A DNA stretch of 64,000 nt from Ampullaceana balthica (GCA_944989445.1 CALYLW010000019.1:434001-498000), one strand, 5' to 3'; counted from the stretch's first letter, positions 1 to 10,658 are shown. The notes: generated from the sequence alone by a model not told the origin. Translations and numbers: made by a program.

Positions 1-474
1 AAGGTAGTTTCGCTCCATCTTAACCATACTGTGTGGCTACCTATCTCTAGGACAGTTAGATAACCTTAAATAGGAGGCCCATTATCTGGTGAAACACACA
101 GTAACAGTGAGTTGATCAATATAGGACTGGTCTGGAGTGGAATCAACAGATAAACTGAAGTACTCAACAGTTCTTAAATCATTCAAGGTTGTGTCTATTA
201 ATTTATGTGCCATAATTTGAATAAATCCATCACATATTTTATAATCAAGTTAAGACGTGACACCTGATCCTTTATTCCCCATTTGTTACAGGGCTTGCTA
301 GACAATGATCAAATTTTGCCATCAGTACGAGTAATCAAAGGAATTATGTCATTGTGAGGAGAGCACACCTTTTTCGATCTCATCTGAAAGGTAAACGACG
401 CACTGCCATAGTAATTATGACTGCCACAACTTGTGCAAAAATATATTTTCAGAACAGCCGGCTATAATTTATCT
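1..474. other. AT-rich non-coding stretch
   Basis: No open frame, RNA gene or clear repeat is seen here. It runs up to the 35-bp tandem array that begins at 475. Confidence 0.5.
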
Positions 475-684
475 GTTCTGATAACCCTATTTAGCGGTCA
501 ATTGTTGAAGTTCTGATAACCCTATTTAGCGGTCAATTGTTGAAGTTCTGATAACCCTATTTAGCGGTCAATTGTTGAAGTTCTGATAACCCTATTTAGC
601 GGTCAATTGTTGAAGTTCTGATAACCCTATTTAGCGGTCAATTGTTGAAGTTCTGATAACCCTATTTAGCGGTCAATTGTTGAA
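475..684. repeat. 35-bp tandem repeat, six copies
   Basis: Six head-to-tail copies start at 475, 510, 545, 580, 615 and 650. Each begins GTTCTGATAACC and ends GTCAATTGTTGAA. The copies look identical, so the array is young or recently homogenised. The unit length is not a multiple of three and no gene is associated. Confidence 0.95.
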
Positions 685-861
685 CCCCGTTTGCTTGTAA
701 GTAATGTTGCCTAAGTTGTGTTATGGTCTATAAAGTTTTCATTACTTTGAACTAAATAGGTCATGCACCAATCACAAAATATTTAAGTACTAGTGTATTA
801 CCCGTCAAAAATTACGTAAGTTTCAGCCGAAATCTATTTATTTTGTAAAAATGCAATTTTT

Positions 862-956
862 TGGGCGCCTATGGCGCCCATCTTTATATTAAAATTTTTG
901 AAATGTACACAGAGTATTTTATAATATGGGTTGTAGGGCGCCTATGGCGCCCCCTT
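862..956. repeat. Two copies of a GC-rich palindrome
   Basis: The 17-base palindrome GGGCGCCTATGGCGCCC (7-bp arms around TAT) occurs twice, roughly 70 bases apart, in otherwise AT-rich DNA. Such paired palindromes can be the ends of a small foldback element or the stem of a hairpin. No protein frame is present. Confidence 0.7.
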
Positions 957-1264
957 TGTTTTTTGACTTTATAATTAACCATCATCAAATCCTCTTTTTA
1001 CATTGTTCCCTTTTCCAAAATTAAAATATGAGCTAAAAATATAATATTTTTTACGGCGCATCTTTAATTTGCACACCTTTTGATGCACACCTTGTATTAA
1101 ATATAAGATCAAACAATGACGTCATATAATACATTACATCCATCCATACATACAGACATATATACATAATATATTGATATATGACAATTGCTTACTCAAT
1201 CAAATTCTTTGGGACCTCCAAGAAGTGGGGGGGGGGCGCTTAAGCTATAGCTTGTTTGGCTTAT

Positions 1265-1420
1265 ACAGCACTGATTGTTTTGACTGCCTGTACCCAGCAT
1301 TAACGGCACAAAGTATACAGCAAGTATTGTCATAGTTTCAACTTCTTTTACTCTGCATTAACTGCACAAAGTATACAGCAAGTACATGTATTGTCATAGT
1401 TTCAGCTGCTTTTACCTGGT
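1265..1420. repeat. Imperfect tandem duplication of about 70 bp
   Basis: The block reading CAGCATTAACGGCACAAAGT and continuing into TATACAGCAAGTA and TTGTCATAGTTTCA is repeated once with small changes, including a 4-5 base insertion. No gene is seen. Confidence 0.6.
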
Positions 1421-1439
1421 TAAAACACGAGATGTGTTC

Positions 1440-1622
1440 ACCTCTGGCTGGCGTGAAGTCAAGTGACCCGTAAAATTTAAACGATAGCGACCGCTACATA
1501 TGGTTTATATAGATAAACTAAAAATGCATTAATTTAATTATGGTACGTACGATCGGTCTGAATTTTTGATAAGATGCATTGTTAGGTGAGTCGAGTCAAT
1601 TGAAGTTAATATAAGGGATTTA
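1440..1622 (+). mobile_element. Truncated copy of the AAGGGATTTA-ended MITE family
   Basis: The right end TTAATATAAGGGATTTA, the internal GTACGATCGGTCTGAA block and the AAAATGCATTAATTTAATTA block are shared with the copies at 4930, 6285, 49685, 55770 and 57845. The left end is missing or internally deleted, so the left border is approximate. Confidence 0.6.
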
Positions 1623-1714
1623 AAAAGGTTTTCTTGATTTTTATCATTCAGTCCTTGTTAAATATACTCGGGCAAGTGGAAAATTATAAGGCCAATTCAG
1701 TTTAAGTTACAAAC

Positions 1715-2030
1715 TCCACCAGATTTGATTAAACTTGACTTATTTACCAGCTTTAGTTTCACATGAATTGTTTACTATATTTAGTTAAATTTGGCTTGTT
1801 TAACCAGATTGGGTTAAACTTGACTTGTTCACCAGATTTATTATAACTTGACTTGTTCACCAGATTTATTATAACTTGACTTGTTCACCAGATTTATTAT
1901 AACTTGACTTGTTGCCCAGATTTAATAAAATTTGATTTGTTTACCACATTTTTGATACACTCGAATTGTTTACCAGATTTCGTTAAACTTGACTTGTTAA
2001 TCAGATTTCGATAAAATTTCACTTGTTTAC
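1715..2030. repeat. Diverged 28-bp tandem repeat
   Basis: Units of the form ACCAGATTTATTATAACTTG plus ACTTGTTC recur about ten times. The central three or four (about 1825-1915) are nearly identical and the flanking ones are decayed, the usual pattern of an ageing minisatellite with an active centre. Confidence 0.85.
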
Positions 2031-2097
2031 ATTATACGTTAATTATTTCACCCACATACTTCTTCTCTAATTCTAATTTAGACTTTGAATGCACATT

Positions 2098-2355
2098 GGG
2101 GCCATCCATAAAGTACGTCACACTATTTTTTTACCATTTTACCCCCCTCACTCCCCTTTGTCTCAAACTGTCACAAATCTCGGACCCCCCCCCCTTAAAG
2201 TACGTCACACTTTCGAACAAAAATGTTGTTTTTTATTAACAAAATAATAAATATTTAATATAAAACACCGTGACGTCACACATGGCCGGACCCCTCCCCC
2301 TGTTACAGATTGTCACACTTTCTTACACCCCCCTCTGGAGCGTGACGTACTTACA
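2098..2355. mobile_element. GGGGCCATCCATAAA-type foldback element, diverged copy
   Basis: The left end GGGGCCATCCATAAAGTACG, the poly-C/GTCACA tracts and the right CGTGACGTACTT match the GACGTCA-ended element family also seen near 7952, 8048, 31885, 33365, 51679 and 53449. The right terminus is degraded, which suggests an old copy. Confidence 0.7.
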
Positions 2356-3403
2356 TTTTATGTTCTTTAGTGATATAAGTTTTATAATTATTATTTTATT
2401 CAACCAATCTCCCTGATAATTTGATAAGTTTTTGAGTACAATGGCTATATACATTTTTTGAAAATTGTCACTCATTTTTGGGCCGGGGCCCTTAATAACG
2501 TTTTTTTCCCCTTATGTAAGCTTTTAAAATATTATTTTATTTATCTGTTTGAAACTTGAAAGTTTTGTAACACACTTCCGCGAAGGTTTCTGGCATAATT
2601 GTTTCTAAAAATTACCACTCATTAGTTTCTTTGAATCTATTCTTTTATACTGTGATCGTTGCAACGCGCGACGGATCAGCTATAGTTGAAAATACTTTTT
2701 GAAAGGTAACTTTTAAAATAAACTACTGTATATCTTTTCACATTACTCTGACATTTAAAATCAGCCATTTCGATCAAAGCAATTTCATAACGACAGTGTC
2801 CGCCATTAAGATTGTGTCATGAAAACTTTTTATATCATTAAAAATGTCCCCTTTAAACTTGGTGACGTAATGAATGTTTGATGTTCAGGTGTCCCGTTGC
2901 ACCCGCTGCCACATCCTGATGTCGTTTAACTGCCATGCGTATATTCAACATGTTGGGATTGGGGGTTGTGAACGAGCGTTTGATATTTAGACTTAGACAA
3001 CGTTAAGCCTTTTAAATTTTCATTACTGTCATCACAACAGATGTTACTGCTATTCAGCTAATGATACGGGATTAGTGTCTGTGAAAGTTGTTGTGGCTGT
3101 TGTTGTTCAAATGTCGTTGTTGGCTTTCCACATGTCGTTGTTGGCTTTCCACATGTCGTTGTTGGCTTTCCACGTGTCGTTGCTGATGTTGTTCTACATT
3201 TGGTGGTTGATGTTGCTCTACACGGCATGGCTGATGTTCAACACGACGTGGTTGATGTTAATGTAAAATTAAAATTATTATTTACTGCATTGTTTTTATG
3301 GTTTAAAAAACCCAGTCTATCTTATGTTGTAGAATTTCGTTTTTTCTTTTGTCTGTCGTGCTTCCTGTTACGAAGTAATTTTTAAAATTAAAATTGTGTT
3401 ATA
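2356..3403. other. Non-coding stretch with a 21-bp triplication
   Basis: No gene is recognised. At 3111-3173 three perfect copies of a 21-bp unit (ATGTCGTTGTTGGCTTTCCA plus C) lie in a row, with a decayed fourth copy after them. The short open frames across them result only from the repeat length being a multiple of three. Confidence 0.6.
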
Positions 3404-4343
3404 CAGTGATACGTCGAGACACGAAATTAATCGTTTCGGGGATGGCTTTCGTATCTTGAACTTTTCGTATCTCGAACTAAGTTTTACATGTAAAATACTT
3501 AATAATAATACGTTCCAAGCCACACAGAAACAACACTAAAAATTGAAAATATAGTGGAAAACTATTTTTTAAAAAACAGCAACAAAGTAGGATTCTTCAA
3601 TCCTTAAAAGTACTCACTATAAATCAATAAATAATAATAAAACAATGAAAACAGAATAAAATAAATGAATAATGATATATACACAAATGTACCTTTCAAT
3701 TGAGGCGATGAGACGAAGTGTCGAAGAAGGTGGTAGGGGAGGAGAACGGATGGCTGAAAACATTTCGTACGAAACTCTTAACTTAATGAAAATAATACGC
3801 CATGTACAAACTTTGCATGAATTAATGCTAAATAAACACTTAGATTAAGTTCAACTGTATACGTAACAAATGTAACATAACACTTAAACTTATGTCTCTT
3901 TTTTTTGTTTTTTTTTGTTTTTGCTTTTGTTTTTTGAAATTACATTTTTTTTGTTTTGCACTTTATAATTTTCTGTTTCACCTTTCATTTCGTTTGCCTC
4001 ACTTCCACTAACATCTTCTTGTCTTATTAAAACTTATTTTTTAAAAATAATGTTAAATCTTCGCTTACTAATGGTCTCTTAGCAAATGTTGATCCAATGA
4101 AGCCTGTTGTTGACTGCATTTTACGATGGTTTATGAAATGAGTCAGACAAAATGTCATTGAACTGAGCAAGAACTGTTGGTGGCGCACTCAATGCAGTCA
4201 TGGATTGCCCAATGTTGTCAGTTGCGCGTTTTTCGTATCTTGGATTTTTTTTTCGTAATCTTGAAACAAATAGTTCTTCGAGTGGCCTTTTTGTCTATTC
4301 GATTTTTCGTATCTTTAAGCATTTGTATCTCGAGGTACCACTG
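3404..4343. mobile_element. Non-autonomous pogo/Tigger-like element
   Basis: The left end CAGTGATACGTCGAGACACG and the inverted right end (reading CAGTGGTACCTCGAGATACA from the other strand) form terminal inverted repeats, flanked on both sides by TA as expected for Tc1/mariner-superfamily insertion. TTTCGTATCT motifs recur near both ends. No transposase frame is visible in the 940 bp, so it depends on an enzyme encoded elsewhere or is dead. Confidence 0.8.
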
Positions 4344-4671
4344 TATACACGAACTAAGGTAATATATAAAGACACGAACTAATGTGATATTCAAAGACAA
4401 TTTGGGGTTGATGGTAAGTCCATTAATTTGCTTCAATCAATAGTTAATAATATCTCCCTTCAAATGTTTAAAGATATGGTTCATGGTATCTCCCGTTGAT
4501 GATATCTCCCTTCAGCCCCCAAAATCCTACAACCTTACAGTCAGTACAGTGAGCTAATATTAGATTTGACTAATAATCTGAATGGTTTCTCAGATTGTGA
4601 TATTTCTGGGCTGAGTGGTCACTTGGTCAAGCTGGTCAATCTTTTTATCCATCCTAAATGAACTATATGTA
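4344..4671. other. AT-rich spacer
   Basis: No gene is seen. ATCTCCC motifs recur three times near 4450-4515. Confidence 0.4.
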
Positions 4672-5639
4672 CAGTATATACTCGTTCTATAGCCGACCCA
4701 ACTCTTTTGGAAGAGAAAAGTATAAAAAGTGTGTAATCCGCTCGTAAGCCGACCCCAAAAAATAATAGAACAGCGTTAAAAAAAATGGTACACCCTTTTT
4801 TAAAAACTACAAGCTAAATCGGTCATTATGATTGTTTACTCTTGTTTAGGTTGAAGAACAAAGAGATGTGAATAACAGAGAAGATGGATGTCATTGTTTT
4901 ATTATAGCATCCGCTAGAGGGCTTTTTAAATCCCTTATATTAACTTCGCGGCCGTCTCTGTCTGTCTCTCTGTCGTCATCTCATCATCTCATGGGCGGGC
5001 GGGCGGAAAAACAAAAGTCGAAAATGACCCACTTCCCGTGATCCGATCGAGCTGAAATTTGGCACACGGACCCGTCTGACCTAACAATGCATCGTATCAA
5101 AATTTCAGATTGATCGAACGTACCGTAATTAAATTAATGCATTTTTAGTTTATCCTTATATGAGGTATGTAATTCAAATTCACTGTTTGTTATTGTTTTT
5201 TTCCCACGTGAAAGTTTGAGTTGACGCGTTGAGGCGACCCGTCGAAGCGCCGGGGCACTTTTGTTTACATTTTACGGGTCACGCTGAGCTCGGTCAAGCG
5301 AATCGGTGACCAGACTTTCCCCCCCCCTCTCAGGGTTATGAAGCAAAGTTGAGTTAAGACAGATTCAGTCTGTATGTTTGTCGTGTTTGAAAATAATCAA
5401 TACTGTTAGTTATGTCTCATATATAAGGGATTTATAGTCAAAAACTTTGTTTTTACGGGTTTGTTTTATTATTGTATTAAAACGAAAAGAAATTGTTCTT
5501 TTTTTTATATTATATTTTAATAAAGAAGGTAAATAACAACAAAAATGATATATGACCCGATCGTAAGCCGAACCCCAAACATATCCCCTAGATTTTGTCA
5601 ACAAAAAAAAAGAGTCGGCTTTAGAACGAGTATATACGG
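4672..5639. mobile_element. TA-flanked MITE (CAGTATATACTCG ends) with a nested MITE
   Basis: The left end CAGTATATACTCGTTCTATA, followed by GCCGACCC, is mirrored at the right by AGTCGGCTTTAGAACGAGTA, with TA dinucleotides immediately outside both ends. These are Tc1/mariner-type hallmarks. The interior is interrupted by a separate MITE (about 4930-5470). Removing that insert leaves a short element with no coding capacity. Confidence 0.8.
4930..5470 (-). mobile_element. AAGGGATTTA-ended MITE, nested
   Basis: This is the reverse-oriented copy of the family: it begins TAAATCCCTTATATTAAC and ends ATATAAGGGATTTATAGTCA followed by AAAAACTTTG and ACGGGTTT. It carries the family core (GATCGAACGTACCGTAATTA on this strand and TGAAATTTGGCAC). 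It sits inside the TA-flanked element 4672-5639 and is therefore the younger insertion. Confidence 0.75.
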
Positions 5640-6284
5640 TATATTAAAAAATATATTATGTAGTGTTTTTTTAAAATAAGTTCCTTCTTTAAAAATATCA
5701 TAAGAATTGAAATTTAGAAGCTGTATACTTCGTGGGAATCGAAAAGAAATGTATGAAAATCATGTCAACCAGTGGCATAGCTAGGGGAGGGGGGCGATAG
5801 GGCGGTCCGCCCAGGGAGGCACACATTTCGGGGGCGGCATTTGTGGGCGTTTGAATAGTTCAGCCATTTCGGACAACCGCCCTTTTTCTTTTGAAGGGGA
5901 AAAACCAAGGTGAAACAAAAATATTCGTAATTTCGAGTCTTAATTAACGGGTCGCACAACATTTGTTTGATTACATAGTGGTTGTTATAACTAACGCAAA
6001 CCCGTTCAAAAATTTAAGATCGCTCAAAAAAGGTATCGATTTTTTTTTGGAGGGGGGGGAGGGATTAAGCGGTATACGTCACTGCAGTTACAGATGACGC
6101 TTGTATATGAAAACTACACACAAAAACACACCACCGCTAGGCCGAATAATGTGTGCTATTAATATCGCCACGACTGTTTTTGTGTGGAATTTCGACATGC
6201 ACAGAATTATGCACGAACAGTAACACGAAATAGTAATTTATACTATTGTTTCAGTTTTCAGAAAATTTTTATAAGGGAATTACT

Positions 6285-6778
6285 AATAAGAAAAACCCGT
6301 AAAAAAACCAAGTTTTTGACTATAAATCCTTTATGTACGAGAAGTAACTAAAAGAATGTTCATTATAATACGCAGCGCCAGACCATCCAGAAATACAAAA
6401 TTGCAGTTGTGTCGTAAAACATGTTTAATATAATGCGCACCGATCAGGAATATGTTTATAAAAAGAGTTGTCAATAAAATACGCACCTTATTGCGCGACA
6501 GAAAGGTTGTTCAATATAATACGCACCGCGACGCTCTATCTCAAAAAATAGCATGATACATAGGAATAAATGAAATAATCTAAAAAATCAATAATTTAAT
6601 TACGGTACATGCGATCGATCTGAAATTTTGATACATTGTTTTTATCATCGGTACGAAACTGCCTGCAAAATTTCAGCTCGCTATCTTGCGAGCAAGTGGG
6701 TTAAAAATCGATCAAAAGTTTTGGCGACAAGGTCGGTCGGTCGCAGACACCACGAGTTAATATAAAGGATTTAAAAAT
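6285..6778 (+). mobile_element. AAGGGATTTA-ended MITE, subfamily with GCGCACCGAT blocks
   Basis: It runs from AAAAACCCGTAAAAAAACCA through TATAAATCCTTTATGTACGA to TTAATATAAAGGATTTA. The interior, with repeated ATAATACGCAC / ATAATGCGCACC motifs, is closely matched by the copy at 57845-58350. No coding capacity. Confidence 0.75.
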
Positions 6779-7262
6779 TAAATTTATTTAGTTTTTATTG
6801 CATTTAAGTAGCACAAATAATTTTTTGCTTTTTAAAAATTAAAATACGGTTACTCATTAAAAAGGTTACGCCATTCCAATTAAAGTAATTTATAAATAAT
6901 TTGAATTCTGACAATAATAAGAAAATATTCAAATTTCTCCGTTAATAAACACGACAATAAGCATAGGGCCTACATAATTTTGAAAAAAAACAACAACATA
7001 CTTTAAATTTCAAGCGTCTTGGAAAAATTGACATCTGAAGAAGTAACCAGTAAAACGAGATCAGATGCTGGAATTTTACTCTATTCAATGCAATCTTTTT
7101 ATTTTCTATGTTATCTCAATTATGGGAACCCGTCTTTTTTATAAATTAATGCAAACCAATTTCATGGAACAATGAGATACAAAACGGCGTTAAATCAGCC
7201 AAAACAATTTTTTTGAAGAGTTGAAGATAATAACTGAACGTCGAGTTAGAAGGAGAAAAAAT

Positions 7263-7630
7263 ATGAGTGGGGCAAATTCAGAAGATGTGTTTCTATCCTT
7301 AGAACAAGAAGTGCAACGAAAATTGTTTTTATCCATGGATAGCACTATACAAGAAAATAAAAGAACGCTTTAATCAGGTGCATATCCTTGCAAGAAAATA
7401 TTCGTGTATAATACCATATAATTTCTAATGTAACCTAATAAATGAAGAATTTGAACAACAAATAAATTACTTCTTAGTTTTAGACAAAATTCTGTACCCA
7501 ACATTGTAATTTTGCGACGAATGTTTTCAACAATCACTATCAGTGTCGCTAGTTGTGGAAGTAGGTTCTCCAAACTGAAGTTTATAAAAAAAATTATCTT
7601 CGATCCACAATGTATACTAATGTATACAAA
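7263..7630 (+). pseudogene. Decayed hAT transposase fragment
   Basis: A short frame from ATG 7263 reads SMDSTIQENK, resembling the hAT segment before the C-terminal dimerisation region. After a frame change the DNA reads ERFNQVHILARKYS and NLINEEFEQQ, and near 7512-7625 another frame reads ASCGSRFSKLKFIKK. The last matches the family motif around SCERSFSKLKLIK, the hATC dimerisation core. At least two frame changes and several stops make it non-functional. It identifies the surrounding 5770-8689 element as hAT. Confidence 0.7.
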
Positions 7631-7951
7631 TTTCTTTGTTTGTAAAAATAAATAAATCATTTATCAATAAACAAAAAGTAAAAGCATATTAATTGGTAAT
7701 GTTTTTGGGTGTAAATTTTGAATATGTTTTGTCTCATTGGGGACGGGACCTGCGACCTCAGTAACTTTCTTGTGGCCTTTAAAAAGAAGTATCTTGCATT
7801 TTTATGTGTTTATTTTATGCGGCCTCTTTTATTACTGCTTACATCAATATGGCATGCGATGGTAAAAATATTTCCCACCTATACTTCGCTTCGATTGCAA
7901 TTATTTATTCATGTTTATTAATTTATAAAATTCATCATATGATTGACCTAA

Positions 7952-8633
7952 GGGGCCATCCATAAATGACGTTACGCTCTTTTGGCTGACTTTTCACTCC
8001 GTCCCCCCTCGTTATAAAAACGTAGACCCCTTTTCAATATGACGTCACAGGGGCTGTCCATAAAGTACGTCACGCTCCAAAGGGGGGAGGGTGTGTAAGA
8101 AAGTGTGACAGTTTGTGACAGGGGGGAGGGGGTGTCCGGCCAAGTGTTACGTCACACTGTTTTATATTAAATTTTGATTATTTTGTTAATAAAAAACAAC
8201 ATTTTTGTTCGAAAGTGTGACGTACTTTAGGGGGGAGGTCCAAGATGTGTGACAGTTTGTGACAAGGGGGTGGGGGTTATAAATGGTCAAAAATAGCGTG
8301 ACGTACTTTATGGACGGCCCCACAAAGCATTTCCCCCACTCCCCATAAAAGCTGTATTTTCTATTTGAAAATGAGCATGTTTCAAATCAAATTTTTTGTC
8401 AATTAAATGTTTTTAATGTAAGTGCAAGGCTGCACTCTAATATCGTAACACGCGTGAAACCATGTAAAACGTCATTAAATATAGTGTCAGTAATCGAATA
8501 TTATAGTAAAACTTTTATTTAAAGTTGCGCGTTTTGATGTAACGTCACATTTATTAAACACACACACCCCTCGTCACAAATGTGTGAATCCCTCCCCCCC
8601 CCCGTGCGTGACGTCATTTATGGACGGTCCCTA
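7952..8633. mobile_element. GACGTCA-ended foldback element, outer copy
   Basis: The left end GGGGCCATCCATAAATGACG and the right end GCGTGACGTCATTTATGGAC (then GGTCCC) are inverted repeats, with C-rich and TTTATTTAAAGTTGCG blocks inside. A second family member (8048-8324) has inserted within it. Without that insert the interior matches the copy at 31885-32380. Confidence 0.8.
8048..8324. mobile_element. GACGTCA-ended foldback element, inner copy
   Basis: This complete short member runs from GGGGCTGTCCATAAAGTACG to CGTGACGTACTTTATGGACG plus GCCCC, and folds back on itself along much of its length. The flanks read TCACA on the left and ACAAAGC on the right. The uninterrupted relative near 32041 reads TTCACAAAGC, which implies a 3-bp ACA target duplication. 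Confidence 0.8.
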
Positions 8634-8857
8634 AAATGGGCGGCAAATTGGAGACTGCACCGGCAGCAAAAGTTCTAGCTATGCCACTGATAATCCCAGA
8701 GAAATCTTGATAATGAGAGCTGAAATTTTTGGGGTTTTCCCCAGGCCCAAGTGTTTTATCTAATTGAAGAAATGTTTCATAGCCCAACCTTGTTACATTT
8801 GACACTAGATATTTGTACATACCGACAAAGAAATACTCCGAAAACTAAAGATATTTA

Positions 8858-9165
8858 GGGGATACGGTGGTCGAGTGGCAGCGCGCTCGACTGGCGTACC
8901 GATGGTCACGGGTTCGAATCCATGGGAAGCCAAGGATATGTTACTGGGGCCTAGGGCGACCCCGAGTCCACCCAGCTTCGAGTGGGTACCTAACACATAG
9001 TTAGGGAAATAAAAGGCGGCTGGGTAATGCGTGGAACCCTTATAGCCGTGGCATGTGAACGCTGCATCACTTGCCAAATTCAACTGCTGCCTTGCAGATG
9101 GTCTTGGCTGACCAAAGGCTATGGAAGCACCAGAAAAAACAGCAGGCTGAAGTCGGACTTAAAGA
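8858..9165 (+). repeat. tRNA-derived SINE, old copy
   Basis: The head contains an A-box-like TGGTCGAGTGGC and a perfect B box, GGTTCGAATCC, spaced as in a tRNA gene. The body (GGGGCCTAGGGCGACCCCGA, then GGGTACCTAACAC and GGCGGCTGGGTAATGCGTGG) matches the SINEs at 29714, 30931 and 39960. Its 3' tail is decayed and lacks the GATAAGATAAG end. Confidence 0.85.
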
Positions 9166-9890
9166 AAATGTAATGGCAGATCTGGCTATTTTATGAATCA
9201 AATTAGAAGTTATTTTAAATTCAATGATGTTGTTGACGATTTCAAGAGAATGGTATTTTTAAATAAATGTGTTGTTTTTTTTATGATTGTCGGAATGGTT
9301 TCATGGGCGTAAGACAAAATTTGTGAGTATTTACTTTTAAGTGAATTCCTAAAAAAAAATCGAATAAGTTGAAAATGAGATTGTCTATTTAAAATTTTAA
9401 AAAAATTAGCCACGCTATAGAAATATGTAAGGCGTAAGTAAGCTGAATAGAATAGTCACGCTATCCAAAGGTGTAATCAATATATTGCAAGGAACTTTGT
9501 GAATAGTGATATAGTGTCTGGTTAGTAAGACTCAACTGACAACAAACTTATTGGAAAGAATTCTTCATAAACAAACAAAAAGTAAACATTTTAAACTTGG
9601 CTCAATCCAAGAAGACATCAACCGACAAGAAGAGGCCCACATCCCCCCCCCTCCTTTTGCTCTCATACATAGAAATAAACTAACACTAAACACGGGATGC
9701 CATTTGATTTTCTTTCAATATATCTTTATTTGTATTATTATCTGAAATTATTTTCTCTCTCTCTCAAATTCTCAGAGAATAAAACATCATAAGTGCTGAA
9801 ATAAAATAGCTTTAAACCTCAAACTCCGCCAATACTGGTGTACAGAAATGTAAGGGGCAAGAGTAAGTTCAGGCACAACAACGAGGTGAT
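9166..9890. other. AT-rich spacer
   Basis: No gene is seen. A CTCTCTCTCTC tract lies near 9755. Confidence 0.4.
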
Positions 9891-9894
9891 AAGC

Positions 9895-10110
9895 TGGTAC
9901 TAGTGGTACATCGCACACTGGTGGCAACATTCATGACACAATTAGTGGCAACATTCATGACACAATTAGTGGCAACATTCATGACACAACTAGTGGGGAC
10001 ATTCATGACACAACTAGTGGGGACATTCATGACACAATTAGTGGGGACATTCATGACACAACTAGTGGGGACATTCATGACACAACTAGAGGGAACATTA
10101 AAGTCACAGC
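9895..10110. repeat. 24-bp minisatellite, open on both strands
   Basis: About nine copies of a 24-bp unit (CATTCATGACACAA plus TTAGTGGCAA, with CTAGTGGGGA variants) form the array. Because 24 is a multiple of three, an eight-residue repeat reads through in each direction (ATFMTQLV on plus, MNVPTSCV on minus). I see no flanking gene structure and treat both frames as by-products. Confidence 0.9.
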
Positions 10111-10517
10111 ACACACAAATAGTGGGAACATTCATTCTCCTGTCATTGGAATGGATTGTGGTGCCAGGTATCAACAGGGCTTTGCTTTCATAGCTGGAGG
10201 AATTTTATCACTGATACTCAACGAACCTTTTTTTACTGGGACTTCTTTATTAACCCTTGTAAAAGAAGTAAACCACATTGTCCAACACTTCAACCCTCAT
10301 TTTCAAACGTCAATGAATAAATGAAGAAGCAAACTCAAGTGTACAATAATGTAGATAAAAAATTAGCCCCTACCACAAATCAGATCTTAGCCATTCAGAA
10401 ACATCGCAGTCAGACACCACTGCAATTCTTACATCATTCATTCTCAGAGACCACTGCAATTCTTACATCACTCATTCATCCTCTCTGGTTTATAAATATC
10501 CGTACTCACATAAAAGC
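10111..10517. other. Non-coding stretch
   Basis: Nothing recognisable is seen apart from a short direct duplication near 10415-10470 (ACCACTGCAATTCTTACATC twice). Confidence 0.4.
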
Positions 10518-10658
10518 CTAAGTGGGACAAGTTCTATCAGCATCATTGGCCTTGAGACCTGTTGTGGTGTTTGGCAACAAATTTAAGCCACAATCAAGAC
10601 ACAGCATAGCCTCATGTCCACTACGCTGGCCACAAACAGGAGACCAATTAAAATGCCA
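10518..10658 (-). CDS. Candidate terminal exon, cysteine-containing, unidentified
   Basis: The minus strand reads a 46-residue segment ending in TAG. It begins WHFNWSPVCGQRSGHEAM and continues with CLDCGLNLLP and a final DRTCPT. Cysteines at segment positions 9, 20 and 23 are arranged like half of a zinc ribbon. The frame closes just upstream, at an AG that could be a splice acceptor (TTAAAAG/TGG), though the pyrimidine tract is poor. Base composition is more balanced than in the surroundings. I do not recognise the family. It could be the last exon of the same gene as 11998-12170, of another gene, or a pseudogene fragment. Confidence 0.3.
   Translation of the reverse strand, partial: WHFNWSPVCGQRSGHEAMLCLDCGLNLLPNTTTGLKANDADRTCPT

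Larger units (their letters stand above)
5770..8689. mobile_element. hAT-superfamily transposon relic, hosting other insertions
   Basis: A perfect 15-bp terminal inverted repeat, CAGTGGCATAGCTAG, starts at 5770 and is mirrored at the end. A decayed hAT dimerisation motif lies inside (7263-7630). The flanking 8-mers (ATGTCAAC and ATAATCCC) no longer match well, so the target duplication is not proved. Two further MITE families have inserted inside, at about 6285-6778 and 7952-8633. Confidence 0.75.

Noticed and set aside
3075..3385. Short frames with LLAFHMS repeats
   Set aside because: Produced by the 21-bp triplication. No other support.
5765..5962. 65-codon minus frame at the hAT end
   Set aside because: It lies in the G-rich subterminal region of the transposon. 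No protein signal.
8858..9165. Functional tRNA gene
   Set aside because: The A and B boxes are present, but the arms do not pair as a full cloverleaf and the same 250-300 bp body follows each copy. These are SINEs.
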